Source of the DNA: Candidatus Bathyarchaeota archaeon
GTDB taxonomy: Archaea > Thermoproteota > Bathyarchaeia > Hecatellales > Hecatellaceae
Direction: 5' to 3'
NCBI GenBank assembly: GCA_030669485.1
Contig: DAOVDL010000029.1
Span: 1 to 7,449 of the forward strand
Length of the DNA: 7,449 bases
This document shows, piece after piece, positions 1-5,494 of the stretch. Under the pieces are notes generated by a model, which had not been told where the DNA came from, searched no databases, and saw nothing but the letters and a program-made list of their open reading frames with translations. The translations under genes were made by a program, and so were the position numbers. Numbering within the stretch: position 1 is the first letter of the stretch; the number at the start of each line of letters is the position of its first letter.

Positions 1-249
1 GGCAGACTTCAGGAGCGGCGGGGTGGTTTCAAGTTTTATTTCAGGTTTTATATCTAAGTTGTTAACTTGTGGTGTATTCTGAGTCAGAGCTGGCATGTCG
101 AGTTTGGTAGCCTTCCTGAACTTGTGACCGCAAATTTTACATGAATACATTGTAACGTGCATTGCTCTTCCTTTGCCACTTCTTGGTACAACATCCCAAG
201 ATTTTCCCACATCGTAGTCTTCACTTTTACATCTTGGACAGACGATCAT
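1..249 (-). CDS. Cren7-like zinc-ribbon chromatin protein, N-terminal part (runs off left edge)
   Basis: The first 83 codons of a minus-strand gene are visible, with no stop before the edge. The ATG at 249-247 is preceded by GGTGA (260-256) with a 6-base spacer, which supports this start. Residues 1-50 form a four-cysteine zinc ribbon: C4 and C7 in CPRC, C37 and C40 in CKICG. Between the knuckles lies a W18-x3-P22-R23 stretch followed by a Gly/Lys/Arg-rich turn, then F44-R45. This order resembles the Cren7 fold of Crenarchaeota (W, hydrophobic, P-K/R, GKG turn, then YFR), so the likely role is non-specific binding of duplex DNA in chromatin. The match is from memory, not a search. After residue 50 the sequence becomes a Pro/Thr/Asn-rich tail. 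A generic zinc-ribbon nucleic-acid-binding protein is the alternative. Confidence 0.7.
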   Translation of the reverse strand, partial: MIVCPRCKSEDYDVGKSWDVVPRSGKGRAMHVTMYSCKICGHKFRKATKLDMPALTQNTPQVNNLDIKPEIKLETTPPLLKSA

Positions 250-302
250 ATCTGTTCACCAAAGTCTCATGTACCGCTGTAAAAATTAAGATTTATGCGC
301 CA

Positions 303-309
303 ATTTAAG
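303..309 (-). promoter_or_regulatory. Probable TATA box of the Cren7-like gene
   Basis: Read on minus, CTTAAAT lies about 55 bases before the ATG at 249. A start site about 25-28 bases downstream would leave a leader of roughly 30 bases containing the GGTGA ribosome site. Assigned by position and AT content only. Confidence 0.35.
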
Positions 310-412
310 CCCAAAAATGACCATGTGAGGCATCTAGGGCATAGAAAGATGATAGCGATTTTACATGGAGCGATAAAAGATCAACACTTTAGAGGTATCG
401 GTATAGAGTGAT

Positions 413-559
413 ATGTACATAAACGAGGCAGATAACCTCTTAGATAATGTGAATACTGTGCGAGTCTGTGATTCCGCCTTTAATAAAGAGCAGCCGCCAG
501 TCTTTCAGGAAGACTTGACAGATGGAGTTGAAGTTGGACAGATTCCATATATAGTATAG
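413..559 (+). CDS. Possible small hypothetical protein, 48 residues
   Basis: An ATG at 413 opens a frame of 48 codons ending in TAG at 557-559. The product is acidic, with no membrane segment, zinc motif or repeat, and its C-terminal half reads PPVFQEDLTDGVEVGQIPYI. A GAGTGAT stretch directly precedes the ATG, a weak and closely spaced ribosome site. A GATAAAA at 372-378 could be a TATA box giving a short leader. An in-frame TAG at 404-406 limits extension upstream. I do not recognise the protein. Its stop is 38 bases before the preferred start of the Lon-like protease, so it could be cotranscribed with it. However, the AT-rich end of the frame also looks like that gene's own promoter, which argues against coding. 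It may be a chance ORF in a long intergenic stretch. Confidence 0.3.
   Translation: MYINEADNLLDNVNTVRVCDSAFNKEQPPVFQEDLTDGVEVGQIPYIV
547..558 (+). promoter_or_regulatory. Probable TATA element of the Lon-like protease gene
   Basis: The run ATATATAGTATA is the most TATA-like stretch upstream of the protease gene. A start site 25-28 bases past its centre would fall near 575-580. That would exclude the TTG at 574 as a usable start and favour the TTG at 598 or the ATG at 646. It overlaps the end of the possible small ORF 413-559. Confidence 0.4.
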
Positions 560-582
560 TTAAGTTCTGGGGTTTGGCCCGT

Positions 583-589
583 GGAGTGA
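583..589 (+). promoter_or_regulatory. Shine-Dalgarno-like GGAGTGA before the Lon-like protease
   Basis: GGAGTGA lies 8 bases before the in-frame TTG at 598. It is the best ribosome-site match near any candidate start of this gene; the ATG at 646 has none at normal spacing. This decides my choice of start, with moderate certainty. Confidence 0.4.
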
Positions 590-597
590 ATGTCTTT

Positions 598-1587
598 TTG
601 GAGGGAAATGAAGCTTTAGGAGAGCCTAACCGTAAACACGGCTCGATGCTAAAGGCAATATTGATACTGAGCATCATAATCAACTCTATTCTAGCTGTAG
701 GCTTGACCACAGCCTACTTGGAGAACAGTAATCAAGCCAAGCAAATAGACGACCTGCAATTTGAAGTCGAAAAACTTCAAGAGCAGTTAAAGTATTACAT
801 TGCGTATAACGAGAACCTGACAGACCAAGTAGAAAGCTTGAAGAAACAGACAGATGTGTTGAGGACTCAGGCAGAGTTCTACAAAACCCAAGCAGAGTAC
901 TATTCTAAACAGCCTTCCGGTGAAGGCATTAAGGGAGGAGTCACTGGAAATTCTATTGTTAACGTCGTAGCGGTAAGATCGATCTCCCAGAGCCGATTCC
1001 AAGTGGAATATGAAGGAGTTACAATGAAGGCTGAGGTAGAGTTGAAGGTAGGTGAAGACAGAATTCTGATAAACACTGAACCGAAGATGGGAATAGACCT
1101 TCAGACCAGTGTTAGAACTGCTGCCTTGGTTGCTGAGAATATAACGGCACAGCCACTGGATCGGACAGACATCATCTTAACGGTTAGGGGAGAGGAAGAG
1201 GCGGACATCGTAGATGGTCCAAGTGCTGGAGCAGCAATAACAGCTGCGTTAATAGCAGCAATAGAGAACAAAACCCTCAACCCTTCAATCTACATCACGG
1301 GAACTATAAACCCCAGCGGGACCATAGGCCTCGTCGGTGGGGTTGCTCAAAAGGCGTTAGCCGCGGCAGGTAATGGAGCATCCAAGTTCCTCGTTCCCCA
1401 AGGCCTTGCCACTGTAAATATACCTGAATATGAGAAAAGTGAGCCCATTCCCGGCTTCACAGTGATCATTCAGAAGACCCGTGCGGTAAATTTGGAGGAT
1501 TTCCTAGTGGAGAGAGGATACCAAGTTGAAGTTATAGAGGTTCAGAGTATCGCGGAAGCATATAAGATAATGGTTGAGGCTGAATAG
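598..1587 (+). CDS. Membrane-anchored Lon-type (S16) serine protease without ATPase domain
   Basis: The predicted product has 329 residues from the TTG at 598; the ATG at 646 (313 residues) is the main alternative. A single hydrophobic segment at about 18-40 follows basic residues, so the bulk of the protein should lie outside the membrane. Residues about 43-105 are Gln/Glu/Lys/Leu-rich with heptad-like repeats (TQAEFYK, TQAEYYS), a predicted coiled coil. The rest, from about 120, is a Lon proteolytic domain. The catalytic Ser209 lies in DGPSAGA and the partner Lys252 in GGVAQKALAA. They are 43 residues apart, as in E. coli Lon. No Walker A or B motif is present, so it is not an ATP-driven Lon. 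Likely role: processing or clearing envelope or secreted proteins. Archaeal genomes carry similar S16 proteins whose substrates are unknown to me. Confidence 0.9.
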   Translation: MEGNEALGEPNRKHGSMLKAILILSIIINSILAVGLTTAYLENSNQAKQIDDLQFEVEKLQEQLKYYIAYNENLTDQVESLKKQTDVLRTQAEFYKTQAEYYSKQPSGEGIKGGVTGNSIVNVVAVRSISQSRFQVEYEGVTMKAEVELKVGEDRILINTEPKMGIDLQTSVRTAALVAENITAQPLDRTDIILTVRGEEEADIVDGPSAGAAITAALIAAIENKTLNPSIYITGTINPSGTIGLVGGVAQKALAAAGNGASKFLVPQGLATVNIPEYEKSEPIPGFTVIIQKTRAVNLEDFLVERGYQVEVIEVQSIAEAYKIMVEAE

Positions 1588-1608
1588 TTAGGAGACTGCC
1601 TCTTTTTT
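1576..1608 (+). terminator. Possible terminator of the Lon-like protease gene
   Basis: GAGGC (1576-1580) and GCCTC (1598-1602) can pair across a 17-base loop and are followed directly by six T residues (1603-1608). A second small inverted repeat, ACCGT-TAT-ACGGT, lies at 1611-1623. The T run is the stronger sign, since archaeal termination depends mainly on U tracts. Confidence 0.4.
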
Positions 1609-1674
1609 GCACCGTTATACGGTTTGCTTCTTTCTATCGGAGAGGGGACCGAAAGTGAACTGAGCCACTGTTTT

Positions 1675-1926
1675 TTATTTGTAGACTATGTCGCCTTCCC
1701 TTACCTTCTCCGTTACCTTGAGGCCGATGGATTGCCCAGCCTCTGCCTTCTGCACATCCTTATGTTCTATCTGCATTGATTCAATTGTCTGCTGGAAGTC
1801 TGTGGTAGCGCCTTTTAGGTATATAACGTCGCCTACACTGAGGGGTGCAGTCAACTCGATGACAGCTACAGCTATCTTAGAGAAGTAGTGAGTTATCTTC
1901 CCTACCTCCTGTTTTTCTCCTTCCAT
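1675..1926 (-). CDS. EF-Tu domain II-like small protein (translation elongation factor-like)
   Basis: The product has 83 residues and consists of one beta-barrel resembling domain II of EF-Tu, IF-2 and RF-3. The signature runs from VGDVIYLKG (about 31-39) through a Q-x5-H-K-D-V stretch to EAGQSIGLKV (about 62-71) and a final REGDIVYK. There is no GTPase domain, so it cannot act as an elongation factor by itself. Stand-alone proteins of this kind are annotated in archaea as translation elongation factor-like; their role is not established to my knowledge, though the barrel typically contacts RNA or protein. GGTGAG (1935-1930) lies 3 bases before the ATG. A TATA-like stretch at 1971-1961 suggests its own promoter after the HtrA gene. 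It converges on the Lon-like protease gene across 87 bases. Confidence 0.8.
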   Translation of the reverse strand: MEGEKQEVGKITHYFSKIAVAVIELTAPLSVGDVIYLKGATTDFQQTIESMQIEHKDVQKAEAGQSIGLKVTEKVREGDIVYK

Positions 1927-1960
1927 ATTCTCACCAACATTTTCTTAGTAGTATGAACCC

Positions 1961-1971
1961 TATAACTTTAA
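1961..1971 (-). promoter_or_regulatory. Probable TATA element of the EF-Tu domain II-like gene
   Basis: Read on minus, TTAAAGTTATA sits about 40 bases before the ATG at 1926. It would give a short leader of about 15 bases holding the GGTGAG ribosome site. Assigned by position and composition. Confidence 0.35.
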
Positions 1972-2023
1972 CCGATCCAGATGGTTAAGGCAGGTAGGTA
2001 AACCGTCTATGGCGGATAGTAGG

Positions 2024-3295
2024 TTAAGAGCTTGGTGGGGGTCGTTCCCCCAGTATCAACTCAACCTCAAGGGTCTCTCCATCTCTAATTACTGTGAAAA
2101 CAACTTTGTCATCTACATGTTTCTCCCGCTCCATGTATACTAGGGCGTCATTAAGCTTTCGGACATTAACATCATCGATTCCTATCACCACATCACCGCC
2201 TATCGGGATCTCCGCACCCTCTATGACGGCTGTTTTGCTGCCACCCGTTAGGCCTGCCTCGTCCGCGGGGCTGCCTTCAACCACTCTGACTATGAGGAAC
2301 CCCTTCACCACCTCCAAGCCTATGACCTTCGCGATATCTGGGTTAACATCTATCGCCGAGATGCCGAGCCAAGGATGCTTGTATTCGCCTGTAGTGATGA
2401 GGGAAGGAACCTCCCTTGCAACTGTGTCTGAGGGGACGGCGAAGCCTACCCCCGCAGAGGTTCCTGTGCCTGAGATTATTGCAGTGTTTACCCCAACTAC
2501 TTCACCTCTCATGTTGACCAGTGGACCTCCAGAGTTGCCAGGGTTTATGGCAGCGACAACTTGTATTACGTCTATTATGGAGTAACGTTCAGGAGCTTCA
2601 AGCTGTCTTCCCAGCTGACTTACGATCCCCGTGGTCATTGAGTTGCTTAGTCCGAAGGGGTTTCCTATGGCGACGATCTGTTCGCCTACGACGAGTTTAG
2701 AGGAGTTGCCAAGTGTTACTGGCTTTAAGGAGTGCAACGCGGGGTCTACCTTTATCACGGCAAGGTCACTGTATGGGTCTGATCCTAGAAGTTCAGCGGG
2801 CAGAATGGCTCCGTCAACGAAGGTTACTTCCAAGGCATCAGCATCCTCAACCACATGGTTATTTGTGATTATGTGGCCAAACATGTCGTAGACGAAGCCA
2901 GATCCTTGGGAAATCGGCACCAGATCCCCATTATAATCAACCCTGTTAGTGATTAGAACTGTGGAGTCTTGAAGCTGGCTGTATATCTCAGGCAGTACTA
3001 GGAGGCCAGTTTTACCTGTCTGGTTAGGGGGTGCAGAACCGTCGGTTCTGGGGAGCTGTGAGCTGAGGATTTCGATCTGATTTTGCAACTCAGAAATTTG
3101 AGTGTGTATATGGGTATACTCCGACAGAAGGGCGCTGTATTGTGATTCTAGGTTGCTGTATTTTTCCTGTAAGAGGTTTAGTTGTGATTGAGAGGTGAAG
3201 CAGAAGCATGCTAAGGAACCTGCCAGTATTATCACTATCACTAGTGCAGCGAAGGATAGGTGTGTCCCCCGCTTTGGCGGTTCTGTATACTCCAT
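2024..3295 (-). CDS. Membrane-anchored HtrA/DegP-family serine protease with PDZ domain
   Basis: The product has 423 residues. Basic residues K8-R9 precede a hydrophobic anchor at about 14-34, placing the protease outside the cell membrane. Residues about 38-80 form a predicted coiled coil, followed by a Pro/Thr/Gly linker. The trypsin-like domain (about 100-300) has a complete triad: H147 in TNNHVV, D177 in YSDLAVIKV and S255 in the classic GNSGGPLVN. One PDZ domain follows at about 305-415, with the binding-loop region near KGFLIVRV. One PDZ and an N-terminal anchor resemble DegS or DegQ more than two-PDZ DegP. The likely role is ATP-independent clearing of misfolded envelope proteins. GGTGG lies 6 bases before the ATG. 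A cysteine at position 30 ends the anchor, but the preceding residues (SLA) do not make a good lipobox. Confidence 0.95.
   Translation of the reverse strand: MEYTEPPKRGTHLSFAALVIVIILAGSLACFCFTSQSQLNLLQEKYSNLESQYSALLSEYTHIHTQISELQNQIEILSSQLPRTDGSAPPNQTGKTGLLVLPEIYSQLQDSTVLITNRVDYNGDLVPISQGSGFVYDMFGHIITNNHVVEDADALEVTFVDGAILPAELLGSDPYSDLAVIKVDPALHSLKPVTLGNSSKLVVGEQIVAIGNPFGLSNSMTTGIVSQLGRQLEAPERYSIIDVIQVVAAINPGNSGGPLVNMRGEVVGVNTAIISGTGTSAGVGFAVPSDTVAREVPSLITTGEYKHPWLGISAIDVNPDIAKVIGLEVVKGFLIVRVVEGSPADEAGLTGGSKTAVIEGAEIPIGGDVVIGIDDVNVRKLNDALVYMEREKHVDDKVVFTVIRDGETLEVELILGERPPPSS
2036..2052 (-). other. GC-rich hairpin in the last codons of the HtrA gene
   Basis: TGGGGG (2036-2041) and CCCCCA (2047-2052) form a perfect 6-base stem with a 5-base loop over the Gly-Glu-Arg-Pro codons near the stop. 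No U run follows it on minus, so a terminator role is doubtful. It may just reflect proline codons. Confidence 0.3.
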
Positions 3296-3353
3296 TATTC
3301 GCCACCATAAATCAAAATTTGAAGATACACTATTCTGTAAGGTACTCTGCAGG

Positions 3354-3360
3354 TTTTATA
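3354..3360 (-). promoter_or_regulatory. Probable TATA box of the HtrA-family gene
   Basis: Read on minus, TATAAAA lies about 60 bases before the ATG at 3295, preceded by an A-rich stretch that could be a BRE. Transcription would begin near 3330, giving a leader of about 35 bases. This is one of the clearest TATA matches in the window. Confidence 0.5.
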
Positions 3361-3415
3361 TGTTTTTTAAGGCATTCAATCTGTTAGATTTTTAGCAGGT
3401 GGATGACGGTAAATG

Positions 3416-3422
3416 TTTAAAT
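3416..3422 (+). promoter_or_regulatory. Probable TATA box of rps7
   Basis: TTTAAAT matches the usual archaeal TATA core and lies about 50 bases before the TTG start at 3469. A start site near 3445 would give a leader of about 23 bases containing the GGTGA ribosome site. Together with the minus-strand box at 3354-3360 it makes a divergent promoter region for HtrA and rps7. Confidence 0.5.
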
Positions 3423-3459
3423 CATAGGCTGAAAATGTTTGGATGGTTTCATGGTTTAG

Positions 3460-3464
3460 GGTGA
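3460..3464 (+). promoter_or_regulatory. Ribosome binding site that fixes the TTG start of rps7
   Basis: GGTGA lies 4 bases before TTG 3469. The only upstream in-frame ATG (3451) is followed two codons later by TAG at 3457-3459, so it cannot start uS7. This leaves TTG as the start. Confidence 0.6.
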
Positions 3465-3468
3465 GCGG

Positions 3469-4053
3469 TTGACCGAGAAAAGTGAGATATCTGAAATAAA
3501 ACTATTTGGGAAATGGAGCTTCAAAGACATAAAGGTAGAGGGCCCTGGTCTTGCCAACTACATTTGCCTCAAACCGGTGTTTTCTCTTCATACAGGTGGG
3601 AGACATGAATATCAGAAGTTTAAGAAGTCAGATGTATCTATCGTAGAGCGACTTACCAATCAGCTTATGCGGCCTGGTAAGAACGCTGGTAAGAAGGCCA
3701 AGGCTTACCAGATAGTTAAGAATGCCTTTGAGATAATTCATCTGCGGACAGGAAAGAACCCTATCGAGGTTCTTGCCCGAGCGGTTGAGAACTCTGCTCC
3801 CTGTGAGGATACCACACGAATCAGCTACGGTGGTATAGTATATCATGTGGCAGTTGACCTGGCTCCTCAGAGGAGAGTGGATCTGGCCCTTCGATTCTTA
3901 TCAGATGGATCTAGGAAGGCGGCTTGGAGCAACCCAAAGACTGTGGATGAATGTTTAGCAGACGAAGTTATACTTGCAGCTAACCGTGACAACAAGAGTT
4001 ACGCAGTTTCGAAGAAGGATGAACAGGAGCGAATAGCACTATCATCCCGGTAA
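3469..4053 (+). CDS. rps7: Small ribosomal subunit protein uS7
   Basis: The product has 194 residues, normal for archaeal uS7, which nucleates assembly of the 30S head by binding the 3' major domain of 16S rRNA and shapes the E-site exit channel. Recognisable uS7 segments include RLTNQLMRPGKNAGKKAKAY (about 61-80), NPIEVLARAVENSAPCEDT (about 97-115) and LAPQRRVDLALRFLSDGSR (about 131-149). The C-terminus SYAVSKKDEQERIA matches archaeal family members. The start is TTG, set by GGTGA at 3460 and an in-frame TAG just upstream. In most archaea rps7 follows rps12 on the same strand in the str operon. Here rps12 lies on the opposite strand, 13 bases beyond the stop, and rps7 appears to have its own TATA box. 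Confidence 0.97.
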   Translation: MTEKSEISEIKLFGKWSFKDIKVEGPGLANYICLKPVFSLHTGGRHEYQKFKKSDVSIVERLTNQLMRPGKNAGKKAKAYQIVKNAFEIIHLRTGKNPIEVLARAVENSAPCEDTTRISYGGIVYHVAVDLAPQRRVDLALRFLSDGSRKAAWSNPKTVDECLADEVILAANRDNKSYAVSKKDEQERIALSSR

Positions 4054-4074
4054 GATGAGGAATAGATTACCGGG
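4046..4074. terminator. Palindrome shared by the rps7 and rps12 gene ends (candidate bidirectional terminator)
   Basis: CCCGGTAA (4046-4053) and TTACCGGG (4067-4074) form a perfect 8-base stem around a 13-base loop. The left arm ends with the rps7 stop TAA, and the right arm begins with the complement of the rps12 stop TAA. Downstream on plus a T-rich stretch (4079-4090) follows; on minus no U run is seen. A terminator or a 3'-end stabilising hairpin for both messages is the simplest reading. Confidence 0.5.
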
Positions 4075-4492
4075 TAGGTTTCTGTTTTCTGCCGTAGATT
4101 AGCTCCTTCAAGGCGACACTATTCAAACCCATAACTTGATACCGAACACCGGGGAGATCGCCATACGCTTTCCCCCTTGGTCCTCCGATGCCGCCGATCG
4201 TAACTTCATCATGTTCATCTACGAAGTTCAAGGCGCCATCTCCGGGAAGAAATGCTGTGACCACCTTACCGTTCTTGATGAGCTGCACCCGGACACTTTT
4301 CCTCACCGCGCTGTTAGGCTGCCTGCTCTCGATCCCAACCTTCTCTAAGACTATCCCCCGCCCTTGAGGGGCCCCCTGAAGGGGATCAGACTTTATATCT
4401 AGCCTCAACACTCTACGTCGGTAGTAGCGATCAGACCACCTAAACTTCTGCCTTGTCTTCTTCATTTTTCTGGCTGCAAATTCTCCTGGCAT
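4067..4492 (-). CDS. rps12: Small ribosomal subunit protein uS12
   Basis: The product has 141 residues, slightly short of typical archaeal uS12 because the extreme N-terminus is trimmed ([12 protein letters not shown]). uS12 sits at the decoding centre and helps monitor codon-anticodon pairing. The decoding loop RQPNSAVRK (57-65), the FLPGDGALN segment (81-89) and GDLPGVRY (111-118) are all present. In bacterial uS12 a lysine precedes DLPG; here it is glycine, as I recall being usual in archaea. AGGTG (4502-4498) lies 5 bases before the ATG. The gene is on minus, 99 bases after the radical SAM gene, with a TATA-like stretch in that gap. It therefore probably has its own promoter rather than depending on the nreA transcript. 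Confidence 0.97.
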   Translation of the reverse strand: MPGEFAARKMKKTRQKFRWSDRYYRRRVLRLDIKSDPLQGAPQGRGIVLEKVGIESRQPNSAVRKSVRVQLIKNGKVVTAFLPGDGALNFVDEHDEVTIGGIGGPRGKAYGDLPGVRYQVMGLNSVALKELIYGRKQKPTR

Positions 4493-4540
4493 AAGGACAC
4501 CTGTGAACTGTTTTTCTACGTCTCTCCTAACCTCAACAGG

Positions 4541-4553
4541 GTAAACTATACTT
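4541..4553 (-). promoter_or_regulatory. Possible TATA element of rps12
   Basis: Read on minus, AAGTATAGTTTAC lies about 55 bases before the rps12 ATG and would give a leader of roughly 28 bases that includes the AGGTG site. It is a moderate match, supported by the need for strong independent expression of a ribosomal gene. Confidence 0.35.
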
Positions 4554-4591
4554 ATCCCAAGAATACATGAGAGTATTTGAATTTTCTGTAT

Positions 4592-5494
4592 CTAGCGGCT
4601 ATAGCGGTCAACAGGGCTGAGAAGCGTCTGAGAGACGTATCCAAGTGGGCTTGCCTCAGGTTCTACAGCATTTATCTTTCCAGAGAAGGCTGGTTCACAT
4701 TTGACGTCAAGCTCACGACATATATTCTGGATAGCTGCAGATTTTCTTTCCCGATATTTGGATTTGAGGCCAAGTAGATTGGGAAGCTTCTTGGAGAGAT
4801 CGGGAGCTTTATGTTCAAGGAAGGGAGTGAGTGACCTCAATACACCTGGTTTGAGGTTCAGAAGGTCAAAGAGCAGTAAGCTTCCTGTGTGCTTCGCTAT
4901 TGTTACAATTTCTCTAAGGCTATCTTCTCCGTCGTTCACATAGGGGATTATAGGTCCTAGGAAGAGCCATGTATCGACGCCTATCTCAGCCAGTTCCTCC
5001 AGTGCTTGAACCCTTGCTTCTGGGGGTGATGCCTTGGGCTCCAAACTCTTCGCCAAGTTGTCGTCAAGGGTTGTTATGGTTAAGCCGACATCGAAGCGGC
5101 CCCGCTGTATTAGGTCTATGTCTCTCAGCACAAGCGAGGATTTAGTCTGTATCGAAACGGGGAACCTGTGGGCGGACAGGAGTTCTAGGCATCGGCGGGT
5201 CAGCTGTAGATCTGACTCATAAGGCTGGTAGGGGTCGGTGACCGTGCTAACACCCACGATTCCACGGGAGACTCGACGGAGCTCTCTGCTCAACCTCTCA
5301 GCTATGTTCCTCTTAGCTTTAACGAAGCTTCCCCACCTATCGGTCATGCTGTTGTCTCGTAGCATGCTTCGGGAGTAGCAGTAGAGACAGCCATGTTCGC
5401 AGCCACTGTAAGGGTTGAGGGCATAGTCTAATCCTGGAAGCCTGCTGGGTGAGAGAGCAGTCTTGCAGGTTGTATATTCTCTGAGAATAGTCAC
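4592..5494 (-). CDS. Radical SAM protein of the COG1533/SplB-like family
   Basis: The product has 300 residues. The cluster motif C32-x3-C36-x2-C39 sits in NPYSGCEHGCLYCYS and would hold a [4Fe-4S] cluster for cleaving S-adenosylmethionine. TDPYQPYE (86-93) followed by LTRRCLELL, then TKSSLVLRDIDL (117-128), are hallmarks of COG1533, the family that includes spore photoproduct lyase. Most archaeal members have no proven substrate, and I cannot show that this one repairs thymine photoproducts. The start is GTG, overlapping the NreA stop by 4 bases (GTGA, 5494-5491). No good ribosome site is visible, so translation is probably coupled to NreA. Other cysteines are C10, C102, C259 and C266. A DNA repair role is inferred from the NreA linkage; maturation of an RNA or protein is the alternative. 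Confidence 0.88.
   Translation of the reverse strand: MTILREYTTCKTALSPSRLPGLDYALNPYSGCEHGCLYCYSRSMLRDNSMTDRWGSFVKAKRNIAERLSRELRRVSRGIVGVSTVTDPYQPYESDLQLTRRCLELLSAHRFPVSIQTKSSLVLRDIDLIQRGRFDVGLTITTLDDNLAKSLEPKASPPEARVQALEELAEIGVDTWLFLGPIIPYVNDGEDSLREIVTIAKHTGSLLLFDLLNLKPGVLRSLTPFLEHKAPDLSKKLPNLLGLKSKYRERKSAAIQNICRELDVKCEPAFSGKINAVEPEASPLGYVSQTLLSPVDRYSR

Noticed and set aside
348..361. A 14-base string, ATGATAGCGATTTT, occurs in the left gap and again within the VanZ-like gene near 6922-6935.
   Set aside because: One shared 14-mer in a 7.4-kb window is close to chance expectation. The second copy is ordinary coding sequence and the flanks do not match.
330..412. Possible C/D box RNA around the ATGATAG at 349-355.
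   Set aside because: The C-box match is imperfect and no convincing D box or flanking stem is found.
2094..2891. Long plus-strand open frames (163 and 86 codons) opposite the HtrA gene.
   Set aside because: They are antisense shadows of a clearly conserved protease, with Ser/Thr-rich low-information products and no ribosome sites.
3201..3215. Possible lipoprotein signal at Cys30 of the HtrA-family protein.
   Set aside because: The residues before the cysteine (SLA) lack the leucine-type residue expected at -3, and a simple membrane anchor explains the segment.
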